5,040 nt of DNA from Legionellaceae bacterium (GTDB lineage Bacteria; Pseudomonadota; Gammaproteobacteria; Legionellales; Legionellaceae), in contig CANISA010000136.1 in assembly GCA_947470005.1 (NCBI GenBank), positions 1 through 5,040 on the forward strand, read 5' to 3'. Below the pieces are notes generated by a model, which worked only from the letters and a program-made list of their open reading frames with translations, ran no database searches and was not told the DNA's origin. This document shows, piece by piece, positions 1-5,040 of the stretch (position 1 is the stretch's first letter; each line of letters starts with the position of its first letter). Position numbers and translations under genes: made by a program.

Positions 1-84
1 GACACTTCGAACTCCTTCACTGGTAAATTTTCTAAGATGGTCTATAGTTGAAATAAACCCTCTTCTAAGCAAGCGAGAATAATT

Positions 85-289
85 ATGAAAACGCCAGTCG
101 AACAACAACAAACAATACCAAACTGCAGCCCTAGCGCTCTTCAATGGCCGAGCACCGGCGTCGGATCTCTTTGCTGGTTTAGAAGTACGGAGTCCTACCT
201 TATCGACCACGACTCGGATGAAAACGACTCTACAGGCAGCTCGTCAAGATATAAGTGAAGGTTTCAAGCAAGACGTTCCTAAGTTGTAA
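85..289 (+). pseudogene. Possible small gene split by a one-base shift; product unknown
   Basis: An ATG at 85 opens MKTPVEQQQ and stays open in that frame to a TGA at 256-258 (57 aa), but the later part of that frame is an odd Cys/Trp-rich mix. If one A is dropped from the CAACAACAAACAA tract (about 110-112), the reading becomes MKTPVEQQQQYQTAALALF and continues smoothly in the next frame to a TAA at 287-289, giving about 67 residues rich in Ala, Leu, Thr, Gln and Arg and ending in QDVPKL. That stop lies about 13 nt before a strong plus-strand terminator, which suggests that a plus-strand gene ends here. The site before the ATG (GCGAG, 74-78) is a weak ribosome binding site. I recognise no family. 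It could be a decayed gene, a sequencing slip in a short repeat, or non-coding sequence. A minus-strand frame is also open across the same bases. Confidence 0.3.
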
Positions 290-301
290 AATATAACATC
301 T

Positions 302-345
302 CTGGCGTAAGGTTGATCCCAACGCTTAACCTTACGCTGGTTTTT
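302..345 (+). terminator. Strong rho-independent terminator
   Basis: GCGTAAGGTT (305-314) pairs perfectly with AACCTTACGC (328-337), and two G-U pairs plus one C-G pair extend the stem outward to 302-340. A run of five T follows at 341-345. The loop is about 13 nt. The opposite strand has no T-run after the hairpin, so it works for plus-strand transcripts and implies a transcribed unit to its left. Confidence 0.82.
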
Positions 346-415
346 AATCTAAAAATTAAGTAGCGTGTATGGAAAAGTCACGCGTCGTTATTCAACCAAG
401 CAAAAGGATACTGCC

Positions 416-661
416 ATGTCTGAAAAACAACAACACACCGCTGAATGGACTCGGGAAACCATGTTAGGTCGATACGGAACCCTGCATCATCACAAACACG
501 ACAAACGCCACACCCTCTATCGACTTCACTGCCGCTCACACTTAGAGCAACATATGAATGGTTTGTTACAACATAAAAAAATAAATAGCGCTCAAACGGA
601 AAAGCGTATCTTGATCCTTCAAAAAAATAGAAAACGATTGGCAAATATTACATTCCACTGA
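416..661 (+). CDS. Small basic His-rich protein, function unknown
   Basis: An 81-residue reading frame starts at ATG 416 (MSEKQQHTAEW) with an AAAGGA ribosome binding site about 8 nt upstream. I prefer this to the in-frame GTG at 365, which has no such site. The protein is strongly basic and unusually rich in His (an HHHKH cluster near residue 25 and several later His), with Lys/Arg clusters in its C-terminal third. There is no signal peptide, membrane segment or recognisable domain. The basic character could suit nucleic-acid binding, but that is speculation. It lies alone between a plus-strand terminator on the left and a bidirectional hairpin on the right, so it would be a single-gene unit. 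A minus-strand frame overlaps it (378-644), but it lacks a credible ribosome binding site. The call rests on the open frame, the start signal and the downstream terminator. Confidence 0.45.
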   Translation: MSEKQQHTAEWTRETMLGRYGTLHHHKHDKRHTLYRLHCRSHLEQHMNGLLQHKKINSAQTEKRILILQKNRKRLANITFH

Positions 662-663
662 TA

Positions 664-677
664 GGATATAAATATCC
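664..677. repeat. Short perfect palindrome after the small gene
   Basis: GGATAT-AA-ATATCC forms a 6-bp inverted repeat with a 2-nt centre, two bases after the stop codon of the small His-rich gene. It could be a protein-binding site or chance in AT-rich DNA. It is not followed by a T-run, so it is not a terminator. Confidence 0.3.
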
Positions 678-714
678 ACATCGGGTTTGCCACTTCCTGA
701 TTGGGAAAAAGTCA

Positions 715-745
715 AAAAAGCCTGAGGAAACTCGGGCTTTTCCTT
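715..745. terminator. Bidirectional intrinsic terminator
   Basis: AAAAGCCTGAG (716-726) pairs with CTCGGGCTTTT (731-741), an 11-bp stem with one G-U pair, around a GAAA tetraloop. On the minus strand the stem is followed by T-rich sequence (TTTTTT, then GAC, then TTTTT), which makes it a good terminator for the fic gene ending at 767. On the plus strand it ends in TTTTCCTTT and can also stop transcription from the small gene at 416-661. Confidence 0.82.
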
Positions 746-766
746 TAAGAGCGATCGACGTGTTGT

Positions 767-1882
767 TCAGCTCCATGGTAATGCATACCGAACGCTTCGC
801 CCTTCGCCCACTTGATTGACTGCCTTCATCAGAAGCAAATCTTGCAAATCACGCGTTGCGGTTGCTTTCGACGTACCGGTTAGTATCATGTATTTTTTGG
901 CACTCATCCCACCCTCTAATCCACTCACCCCGGCCTGAATCATACGTCGCACAACCTTCAATTGACGTTCATTCAACCGCTCTTCAAACAAATTAAAGTA
1001 AGCCGATGTCTTCAGGGTAAAGTTAATTTGCTCCTCAACATGCACGTGGGCCGCCAAGACCATATTGACAAAATAAGACAACCAATCGGTTATATTATTT
1101 GACTTAGACGCCTGATTCAATGCCGCATAATACGCTTTTTTATCGGCTTCAATGGCCTGAGAAAGACTTAATATCACGGGACAACCCATGCCTTGCGATA
1201 ATGCTTTTTCTGCAATCGCTCGCCCAATTCGACCATTACCATCCTCAAAGGGATGAATACTTTCAAAATATAAATGAGCAATCGCAGCGCGTACAGCTGC
1301 AAACTTAATTTCCTGAGGGTTCCCTGGGGCAGTCGCATTGAACCAATGAATAAATTTTTTCATCTCACCAGGAACATCTGTCGCGGGAGGTGCTTCATAG
1401 TGCACAACCCATCGCCCATGATATCCAGAGACGACCTGCATGGGCTCTGCATCTGTTCGCCAACAAGCAATCTTGAGGTTCGGATTAAGAGACGCAGACA
1501 GTAGCATCAAGTGCCATTCGAATAATTTTTTATCCGTCATCGGTTGTTTATACGTATTGCGCACATCAAGCATCAATGCTGCAACGCCCTCTGCCCGTTT
1601 ATCATAGACTCGAACAACCTCTTGATTCAAGCCAAGCTTATTTTTAATAGATGACCGAATATCAGGACGGCTGATGTATTCGCCTTCAATTTCAGAGGTT
1701 TTTACCGCCTCTTCCACCATCAGACTAATCATTGCTTCGGATTGCAGATCGTCAGCCAAATGACTGAATTTTCCATTGATCAACCCCGTTTTTTCTGCAA
1801 TATAAAATAGGGTGTCATGTATGGCTGACACATCATACCGAAAATTAGGCCAATCTGATTGCTGCCAATTATATGTCTTCAT
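767..1882 (-). CDS. Fic family protein, DUF4172 type, predicted AMP transferase
   Basis: Fic enzymes usually transfer AMP from ATP to a Ser, Thr or Tyr of a target protein. Numbered from the ATG at 1882 (371 aa), the N-terminal part begins YNWQQSDWPNFRYD, typical of DUF4172 Fic proteins. TSEIEG at 62-67 matches the inhibitory motif (S/T)xxxE(G/N), placing it in the class with the autoinhibitory helix ahead of the Fic core. HPFEDGNGRIGR at 210-221 is a complete catalytic motif with its His, the Asp that binds the metal, and both Arg. Residues about 326-355 look like a helix-turn-helix, followed by a wing-like GRSVRYALPW, so DNA binding is plausible. The frame extends to an ATG at 1963 (398 aa), but those 27 residues are translated from a palindromic repeat and precede the conserved domain, so I prefer 1882. 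Neither start has a clear ribosome binding site. The target is unknown. Confidence 0.93.
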   Translation of the reverse strand: MKTYNWQQSDWPNFRYDVSAIHDTLFYIAEKTGLINGKFSHLADDLQSEAMISLMVEEAVKTSEIEGEYISRPDIRSSIKNKLGLNQEVVRVYDKRAEGVAALMLDVRNTYKQPMTDKKLFEWHLMLLSASLNPNLKIACWRTDAEPMQVVSGYHGRWVVHYEAPPATDVPGEMKKFIHWFNATAPGNPQEIKFAAVRAAIAHLYFESIHPFEDGNGRIGRAIAEKALSQGMGCPVILSLSQAIEADKKAYYAALNQASKSNNITDWLSYFVNMVLAAHVHVEEQINFTLKTSAYFNLFEERLNERQLKVVRRMIQAGVSGLEGGMSAKKYMILTGTSKATATRDLQDLLLMKAVNQVGEGRSVRYALPWS

Positions 1883-1955
1883 GAGCCGATAATAATCGTT
1901 AATCGGCTCATGATCAAGTTTGTTTGTGAGCCGATTAGCGATTATTATCGGCTCA
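1879..1955. repeat. Nested inverted repeat, operator-like, over the fic start
   Basis: There are two palindromic units. Unit 1 has arms TCATGAGCCGAT (1879-1890) and ATCGGCTCATGA (1902-1913) around an 11-nt centre. Unit 2 has arms TGAGCCGAT (1927-1935) and ATCGGCTCA (1947-1955), also around 11 nt. The units are also inverted copies of each other: 1882-1910 and 1927-1955 are complementary over 29 positions with one mismatch, separated by 16 nt. Such paired dyads suit a dimeric regulator, possibly the Fic protein itself through its helix-turn-helix-like C-terminus. In RNA the same sequence could fold into a long hairpin. It accounts for the in-frame but unconserved extension of the fic frame. 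Confidence 0.75.
1889..1917 (-). promoter_or_regulatory. Candidate fic promoter within palindrome unit 1
   Basis: Reading the minus strand, TTGATC (1917-1912) is followed by a 17-nt spacer and TATTAT (1894-1889), a reasonable sigma-70-like pair. The predicted transcription start, seven bases after the -10 box, is 1882, the A of the preferred fic ATG, so the mRNA could be leaderless. That would fit the absence of a ribosome binding site. The promoter lies inside the palindrome, so a protein bound there would repress it. It is predicted from sequence only. Confidence 0.4.
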
Positions 1956-1958
1956 ATC

Positions 1959-1981
1959 GTCATTTCTTTAGAAGAAATGAC
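1959..1981. repeat. 10-bp inverted repeat over the upstream fic ATG
   Basis: GTCATTTCTT (1959-1968) and AAGAAATGAC (1972-1981) are perfect complements around TAG. The element contains the alternative fic ATG (1961-1963). It may be another operator. If the longer start is used, it would fold the start codon into an RNA hairpin and hinder translation. Confidence 0.5.
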
Positions 1982-1990
1982 TCAGTCAAT

Positions 1991-2072
1991 CCTTGATTTT
2001 TGACCAAAAACAAAGATAAACTACCCTGTAAAACTAACAAAAAAAACCAATAACACCCTTGATTTTCGACCA
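1991..2072 (+). repeat. Direct repeat pair upstream of the ATPase gene
   Basis: CCTTGATTTTTGACCA (1991-2006) recurs as CCTTGATTTTCGACCA (2057-2072), 15 of 16 bases identical and 66 bp apart. The first copy also overlaps a small palindrome, TTTTTG-AC-CAAAAA (1997-2010). Both lie in the 124-bp gap between the divergent fic and ATPase frames, and the second ends just before the ATPase ribosome binding site. They are probably binding sites for a regulator, or remnants of an insertion boundary. Confidence 0.5.
1993..2020 (+). promoter_or_regulatory. Weak candidate promoter for the ATPase gene
   Basis: TTGATT (1993-1998) and GATAAA (2015-2020) with a 16-nt spacer form a poor-to-fair sigma-70-like pair. 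The -35 hexamer lies inside the first direct repeat copy. The region is AT-rich, so chance matches are likely. Confidence 0.25.
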
Positions 2073-2087
2073 TTAAAAGGTAATGTC

Positions 2088-3446
2088 ATGAAAAGAATGG
2101 TAAATTATGATCTTGAACAATGGCGTTTATCCAGCAAGCGAAAACCACTTATCCTACGCGGTGCACGACAGGTCGGCAAAACACATGCTGTACGTGCTCT
2201 GGGTAAAAAATACCGTTATTTTTTAGAAATCAATTTTGAAAAAAAACCCGAGCTCATCTCGTTTTTCGACAAAGATCTGGATCCAAAACGCATTGTAAAT
2301 ACATTGATAGCATCGCTGGGTGAAACCATCATCCCTGGTGAAACGCTGTTGTTTTTTGACGAAATTCAGATGTGCCCAAAAGCCATTACAGCATTACGCT
2401 ATTTTTATGAGGACATGCCCGATTTGGACGTTATTGCTGCAGGCTCTTTGTTGGATTTTGCTATTGAACAAGTCGGTGTTCCTGTGGGACGTGTTTCTTT
2501 TTGCTACGTCTACCCCCTGTCGTTTATGGAATACCTTGTTGCGACAAGGCATTCGCAATTACTGAACATCATGCTCACTCAATCCATTCATCAACCCATG
2601 GATGAGATTATTCACCAAAAACTACTTGAGTTACTCGGCGAATATACGCTGTTGGGTGGCATGCCGGAAATTATAGCCGAGTGGGTGAGTCAGCGTGATT
2701 TATCACCTTGCATCGCGTTGCAACATACAATGCTTGATACCTATCGCCAGGATTTTCCAAAATATGCACGCACCCTGCAAATCAAATATGTGGAGCAATT
2801 ATTCAACGAGGTTCCGTCCATGATTTCTGAACCCTTTAAATTCAGCAAAATCAGCGGTGATTACAAAAAACGCGAACTGGAACCTGGCTTGCATCTCCTG
2901 ATGAAAGCCGGCGTCATCCATCAAGTATTGCAGTGTCATGGTGCAGGAATACCACTCGGAGCCGGAGTCAACCACAAGCGATATAAATTATTATTTTTAG
3001 ATGTAGGCTTAACGCAGGCCATGTTAGGTCTTGATACCCATGAATGGCTATTAAATCCCGGCAACGCATTTATCAATAAAGGCGCTTTAACAGAAGCCCT
3101 GGTCGGCCAGGAACTGCTTTGTTATGCCCCAGATTACAAAAAGTCCAGTTTATATTATTGGCACCGCGACGCTCGCGGCAGCACAGCTGAGTTGGATTAT
3201 CTCATTCAATTGGGACCTCATATCATCCCCATTGAAACAAAAAGCAAACAAGGATCAAGCTTAAAAAGCCTGCATCTCTTCTTACAAGAACACGAACAGT
3301 CATCACCTTATGGCATTCGTTTCTCAACCCACAATTATTCAGTCTATGAAAAATTACATTCATACCCACTTTATGCCATCGCTGGATTGTTGACTCAGCA
3401 CAATGAACATCTTAGAAAAAAATTATTATCCTTGATGGAATCGTAG
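2088..3446 (+). CDS. AAA_14/DUF4143 family ATPase, function unknown
   Basis: This 452-residue protein has the full layout of the COG1373 ATPases. Walker A is GARQVGKT at 25-32, Walker B is LLFFDE at 87-92, and a sensor-like AAGSLLDF lies at 117-124. YVYPLSFMEYL at about 140-150 is also characteristic. The second half is a DUF4143 region ending in an AELDY...PIETK stretch (Glu368, Asp370, Glu383, Lys385) that resembles a PD-(D/E)XK nuclease fold. The length is usual and the frame is intact. The start at 2088 has AAAAGG ending 7 nt upstream; a second ATG three codons on is possible but less well placed. There is no signal peptide or membrane segment, so it is predicted cytoplasmic. The family is widespread but patchy, and its cellular role is not established. 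It diverges from fic and shares a repeat-rich control region with it, and it converges on the BON-lipoprotein operon with only 26 bp between stops. Confidence 0.93.
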   Translation: MKRMVNYDLEQWRLSSKRKPLILRGARQVGKTHAVRALGKKYRYFLEINFEKKPELISFFDKDLDPKRIVNTLIASLGETIIPGETLLFFDEIQMCPKAITALRYFYEDMPDLDVIAAGSLLDFAIEQVGVPVGRVSFCYVYPLSFMEYLVATRHSQLLNIMLTQSIHQPMDEIIHQKLLELLGEYTLLGGMPEIIAEWVSQRDLSPCIALQHTMLDTYRQDFPKYARTLQIKYVEQLFNEVPSMISEPFKFSKISGDYKKRELEPGLHLLMKAGVIHQVLQCHGAGIPLGAGVNHKRYKLLFLDVGLTQAMLGLDTHEWLLNPGNAFINKGALTEALVGQELLCYAPDYKKSSLYYWHRDARGSTAELDYLIQLGPHIIPIETKSKQGSSLKSLHLFLQEHEQSSPYGIRFSTHNYSVYEKLHSYPLYAIAGLLTQHNEHLRKKLLSLMES

Positions 3447-3456
3447 GTCATGTTCA

Positions 3457-3503
3457 TATCATTCGTTTGATCTTAAGCTTTGTCACTCAAATGATAATAT
3501 TTT
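3457..3503 (+). terminator. Weak hairpin that may end the ATPase transcript
   Basis: TATCA and TTTGA (3457-3461, 3466-3470) pair with TCAAATGATA (3487-3496), leaving a 4-nt bulge and a 16-nt loop. ATATTTT follows. The stem is AT-rich and imperfect, and it overlaps the 3' end of the opposing lipoprotein gene. No better terminator is visible for either convergent gene. Confidence 0.22.
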
Positions 3504-4057
3504 AACAACTTCACGACACGAATAACGCCGTCCGTTTGCCTTGCGATATAAATCACACGAGCGGCTGCGTCGGGAAAAACATCCCCCATGAGATACACCA
3601 CGCGATCAGAGGTAATGACTTTGAATTGGCGAGGATCAAGACTTGAATCGGCGACAATCTGACTTCGAATTTTTGTCGTAATCCAGGCATCCTCTGCGAC
3701 ACTGTCTTCAACAGGACCAACCGCTAATTGATTAAACAGCCGACGAAAACCTGATTCTTTAGCGACACGTGCATACGCTTCGTCGCGCAAGGCTGATGTT
3801 CCGACATGGCCGACAAGGAGAAGATCCCCATTCAATGCCGCCAGATCAATGCTGCAATCCGCTCGCTTAAACACTTTATCTCGATAAAGCGCACGGCTTG
3901 CTTGAGCAACCAGTTGATAATCCGTCATTTTTTTCATGAGAACATGTCGATCATACAACAGATTAGCGCCCGTCCAGGCGCCACTCAAGCCAAAGCAGCC
4001 CGTGAGCAGCGCACTCATGATGGATAGACCTAGAACAAGCCCTACGCGCCGTTGCAT
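3473..4057 (-). CDS. Dual-BON-domain lipoprotein, DolP paralogue
   Basis: This 194-residue protein begins with a lipoprotein signal: a short basic start (MQRR), a hydrophobic stretch, and the lipobox LLTGC with Cys21 as the predicted lipidated residue. Two BON domains follow, roughly 46-113 and 123-188. The second starts EDAWITTKIRSQIV and carries VVYLMGDV, closely echoing E. coli DolP (DTWITTKVRSQLL, EVFLMG), including the Trp of the lipid-binding helix. The first BON domain is more diverged than in the adjacent dolP. The residue after Cys21 is Phe, not Asp, so outer-membrane sorting is expected. The ATG is two bases after the dolP stop (TAATCATG) with no clear ribosome binding site, so translation probably depends on reinitiation from dolP. 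It is likely a tandem duplicate with an envelope-integrity role; the exact function is unknown. Confidence 0.88.
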   Translation of the reverse strand: MQRRVGLVLGLSIMSALLTGCFGLSGAWTGANLLYDRHVLMKKMTDYQLVAQASRALYRDKVFKRADCSIDLAALNGDLLLVGHVGTSALRDEAYARVAKESGFRRLFNQLAVGPVEDSVAEDAWITTKIRSQIVADSSLDPRQFKVITSDRVVYLMGDVFPDAAARVIYIARQTDGVIRVVKLLKYYHLSDKA

Positions 4058-4059
4058 GA

Positions 4060-4623
4060 TTATCGTATGTACTGAAACACTTTAACAACCTTGCGCACGC
4101 CGTTCACCTGACGCGCAACATCAACCGCTAAACCAGCTTGCTCAGGTGATGCGATCCCCATCAGGTACACGACCTCATTTTCCGTGACCACGCGAATCGA
4201 TCCTGATTCTAAGCCTTTCTTGGTCAATAGCTTCGCTCGAACTTCACCGGTTATCCACACGTCTTTACTCTGTTCGGTCAACAGACGTGTCTGATCCACC
4301 GTTATTTCGTTATAGACTCGATGTACCTGCGGTGTGCTTTGGGCTATTTTTTCAGCGACCACGCGTAACGACGCGATCGGAGTTTGGCCCGCTAATAACA
4401 CCACTTGATTAAAGACACTAACCACCACGTGGGAATTTTGAAACCGTGGATCGGTCACAATGGTCTTATGCACCACATGAAAAATACGTGCATCACGCTC
4501 GATCATCGCCACACTTCGACGATCATACACCGCCAACCCCGTGGCAGCACCCGCGACAACCGCCACGACACACCCGTTCAGCAACGCCCCTATCAATAAC
4601 AATAACAACATGTTTCGTTTCAT
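4060..4623 (-). CDS. dolP: Outer-membrane BON-domain lipoprotein DolP (YraP)
   Basis: This 187-residue protein (191 in E. coli) matches DolP along its length. It has a lipoprotein signal with lipobox LLNGC (Cys18) followed by a hydrophobic Val/Ala stretch, as in E. coli LLLQGCVAAAVVG. BON1 is at about 44-109 with VVLLAGQTP and VYNEI, and BON2 at about 121-186 with DVWITGEVRAKLL, VVTENEVVYLMG and VNGVRKV. In E. coli DolP binds anionic phospholipid through BON2, gathers at division sites and maintains outer-membrane integrity; Trp123 here is in the position of the E. coli BON2 Trp that contacts lipid. The start is two bases after the diaA stop (TAGATATG), and GGGGT inside the last diaA codons serves as ribosome binding site. 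It is the middle gene of a compact three-gene run and is followed by a second BON lipoprotein. Asn at position -2 of the lipobox is slightly unusual. Confidence 0.93.
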   Translation of the reverse strand: MKRNMLLLLLIGALLNGCVVAVVAGAATGLAVYDRRSVAMIERDARIFHVVHKTIVTDPRFQNSHVVVSVFNQVVLLAGQTPIASLRVVAEKIAQSTPQVHRVYNEITVDQTRLLTEQSKDVWITGEVRAKLLTKKGLESGSIRVVTENEVVYLMGIASPEQAGLAVDVARQVNGVRKVVKVFQYIR

Positions 4624-4625
4624 AT

Positions 4626-5040
4626 CTACCCCAACATTTCCCCAAACAAGGATTGATCAATCAAATCACAAAAACAATGCACAATAAATAAATGAGTCTC
4701 GCGAATGTGAGCCGAAGTCTCTCCCGGCACACGGAGCTCAATGTCTTCTGGCCCCAAATGATTCGCGAGCATTCCCCCATCACGGCCGCTTAATGCAACG
4801 ACATCCATTCCGCGATCATGGGCCGCATGCACGGCGTTTAACAAACTCATGGCATTCCCTGAGGTGCTGAGCATCAACAACACGTCTCCTGCCAGCCCGA
4901 GTGCTTGAAGTTGCCGCGCGAACACTTGGTCCGAATGCCCCTCCTGCCCAAATGCCGTTAAAACAGCAGGATCTGTTGTCAACGAGATCACAGGTAAACC
5001 AGGCCGTTCGACCTCAAAATGGTTCAACATCGCCGTTGAA
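4626..5040 (-). CDS. diaA: DiaA-type SIS-domain protein, 5' end outside the window
   Basis: The frame is open to the right edge. Its visible part reads STAMLNHFEVERPGLPVISL, aligning with an internal segment of E. coli DiaA ([20 protein letters not shown]), so the Met at 5030 is not the start and roughly 55-60 N-terminal residues lie beyond the window. The SIS-domain signature GDVLLMLSTSGN is present, and the C-terminus (LGPEDIELRVP...CDLIDQSLF) follows DiaA (LGPQDVEIRIP...CDLIDNTLF) more closely than the sedoheptulose-7-phosphate isomerase GmhA. In E. coli DiaA is a homotetramer that binds DnaA and promotes its assembly at oriC for timely initiation. Being next to dolP, as in many gammaproteobacteria, supports the assignment. 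A phosphosugar-isomerase annotation would be the usual automatic alternative. The stop codon is two bases before dolP, and the genes are almost certainly co-transcribed. Confidence 0.9.
   Translation of the reverse strand, partial: STAMLNHFEVERPGLPVISLTTDPAVLTAFGQEGHSDQVFARQLQALGLAGDVLLMLSTSGNAMSLLNAVHAAHDRGMDVVALSGRDGGMLANHLGPEDIELRVPGETSAHIRETHLFIVHCFCDLIDQSLFGEMLG

Noticed and set aside
1..20. TTCGAA near the left edge as part of a tRNA T-loop
   Set aside because: The flanking bases cannot pair as a T-stem on either strand and no other cloverleaf parts are present.
16..53. Promoter-like hexamers (TTCACT, TATAGT, TTGAAA) before the possible small gene
   Set aside because: Spacing is wrong in every combination (21 nt or more, or no -10 match at 17 nt).
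378..644. Minus-strand open frame of 88 codons opposite the small His-rich gene
   Set aside because: It has no convincing ribosome binding site, and its Phe/Tyr/Cys-rich, Val-rich composition is what the complement of a His/Lys-rich gene gives. The plus-strand frame has a better start signal.
1120..1504. Plus-strand open frames inside the fic gene
   Set aside because: They are antisense to an intact Fic domain with all catalytic residues and have no ribosome binding sites, so they are shadows.
3400..3450. T-run on the minus strand (complement of 3416-3422) as a terminator for the BON operon
   Set aside because: Only a 3-bp stem precedes it and it lies inside the ATPase coding sequence. It is not supportable as a terminator.
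3806..4691. Plus-strand open frames across the BON lipoprotein genes and the end of diaA
   Set aside because: They lie antisense to clearly recognised genes, and their Thr/His/Arg-rich composition is typical of shadow frames.
1..5040. CRISPR array, insertion sequence ends or rRNA
   Set aside because: No regularly spaced repeats, no transposase and no rRNA-like sequence were seen. The only repeats are the local control-region elements described above.

Overview
The window looks like a chromosomal segment of a gammaproteobacterium. The best evidence is the right end, where a minus-strand run reads diaA (SIS-domain replication initiator regulator), then dolP (dual-BON outer-membrane lipoprotein), then a second dual-BON lipoprotein. 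The diaA-dolP pair is a conserved neighbourhood in this class. The proteins are recognisably like, but far from identical to, their E. coli counterparts. The moderate-to-low GC content would fit a Legionellales-type lineage, but the sequence does not settle this.

Layout. Positions 1-415 hold no secure gene. There is a possible small plus-strand gene, apparently split by a one-base shift, that runs into a very clear intrinsic terminator (302-345). Positions 416-661 encode a small basic, His-rich protein of unknown function. A strong hairpin at 715-745 can serve as terminator for both strands. Positions 767-1882 (minus) encode a DUF4172-type Fic protein with an intact catalytic motif, an N-terminal inhibitory motif and a C-terminal winged-helix-like region. 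Its 5' end is covered by an elaborate nested palindrome that also carries a promoter-like sequence. Diverging from it, 2088-3446 (plus) encodes an AAA_14/DUF4143 ATPase. The 3473-5040 segment (minus) is the compact diaA-dolP-dolP-like operon, with 2-nt gaps between genes; diaA runs off the right edge.

How the parts fit. The right third is housekeeping: DiaA acts in replication timing and the BON lipoproteins in envelope integrity. The fic and ATPase genes belong to patchily distributed accessory families, are more AT-rich to the eye, and share a 124-205 bp control region dense in palindromes and direct repeats. They are best read as an acquired pair placed downstream of the conserved operon. 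Whether the two products cooperate is not shown by the sequence. The most interesting feature is the control region: two 29-bp palindromic units in opposite orientation over the fic start, with a promoter-like element that would place transcription start on the likely fic ATG.
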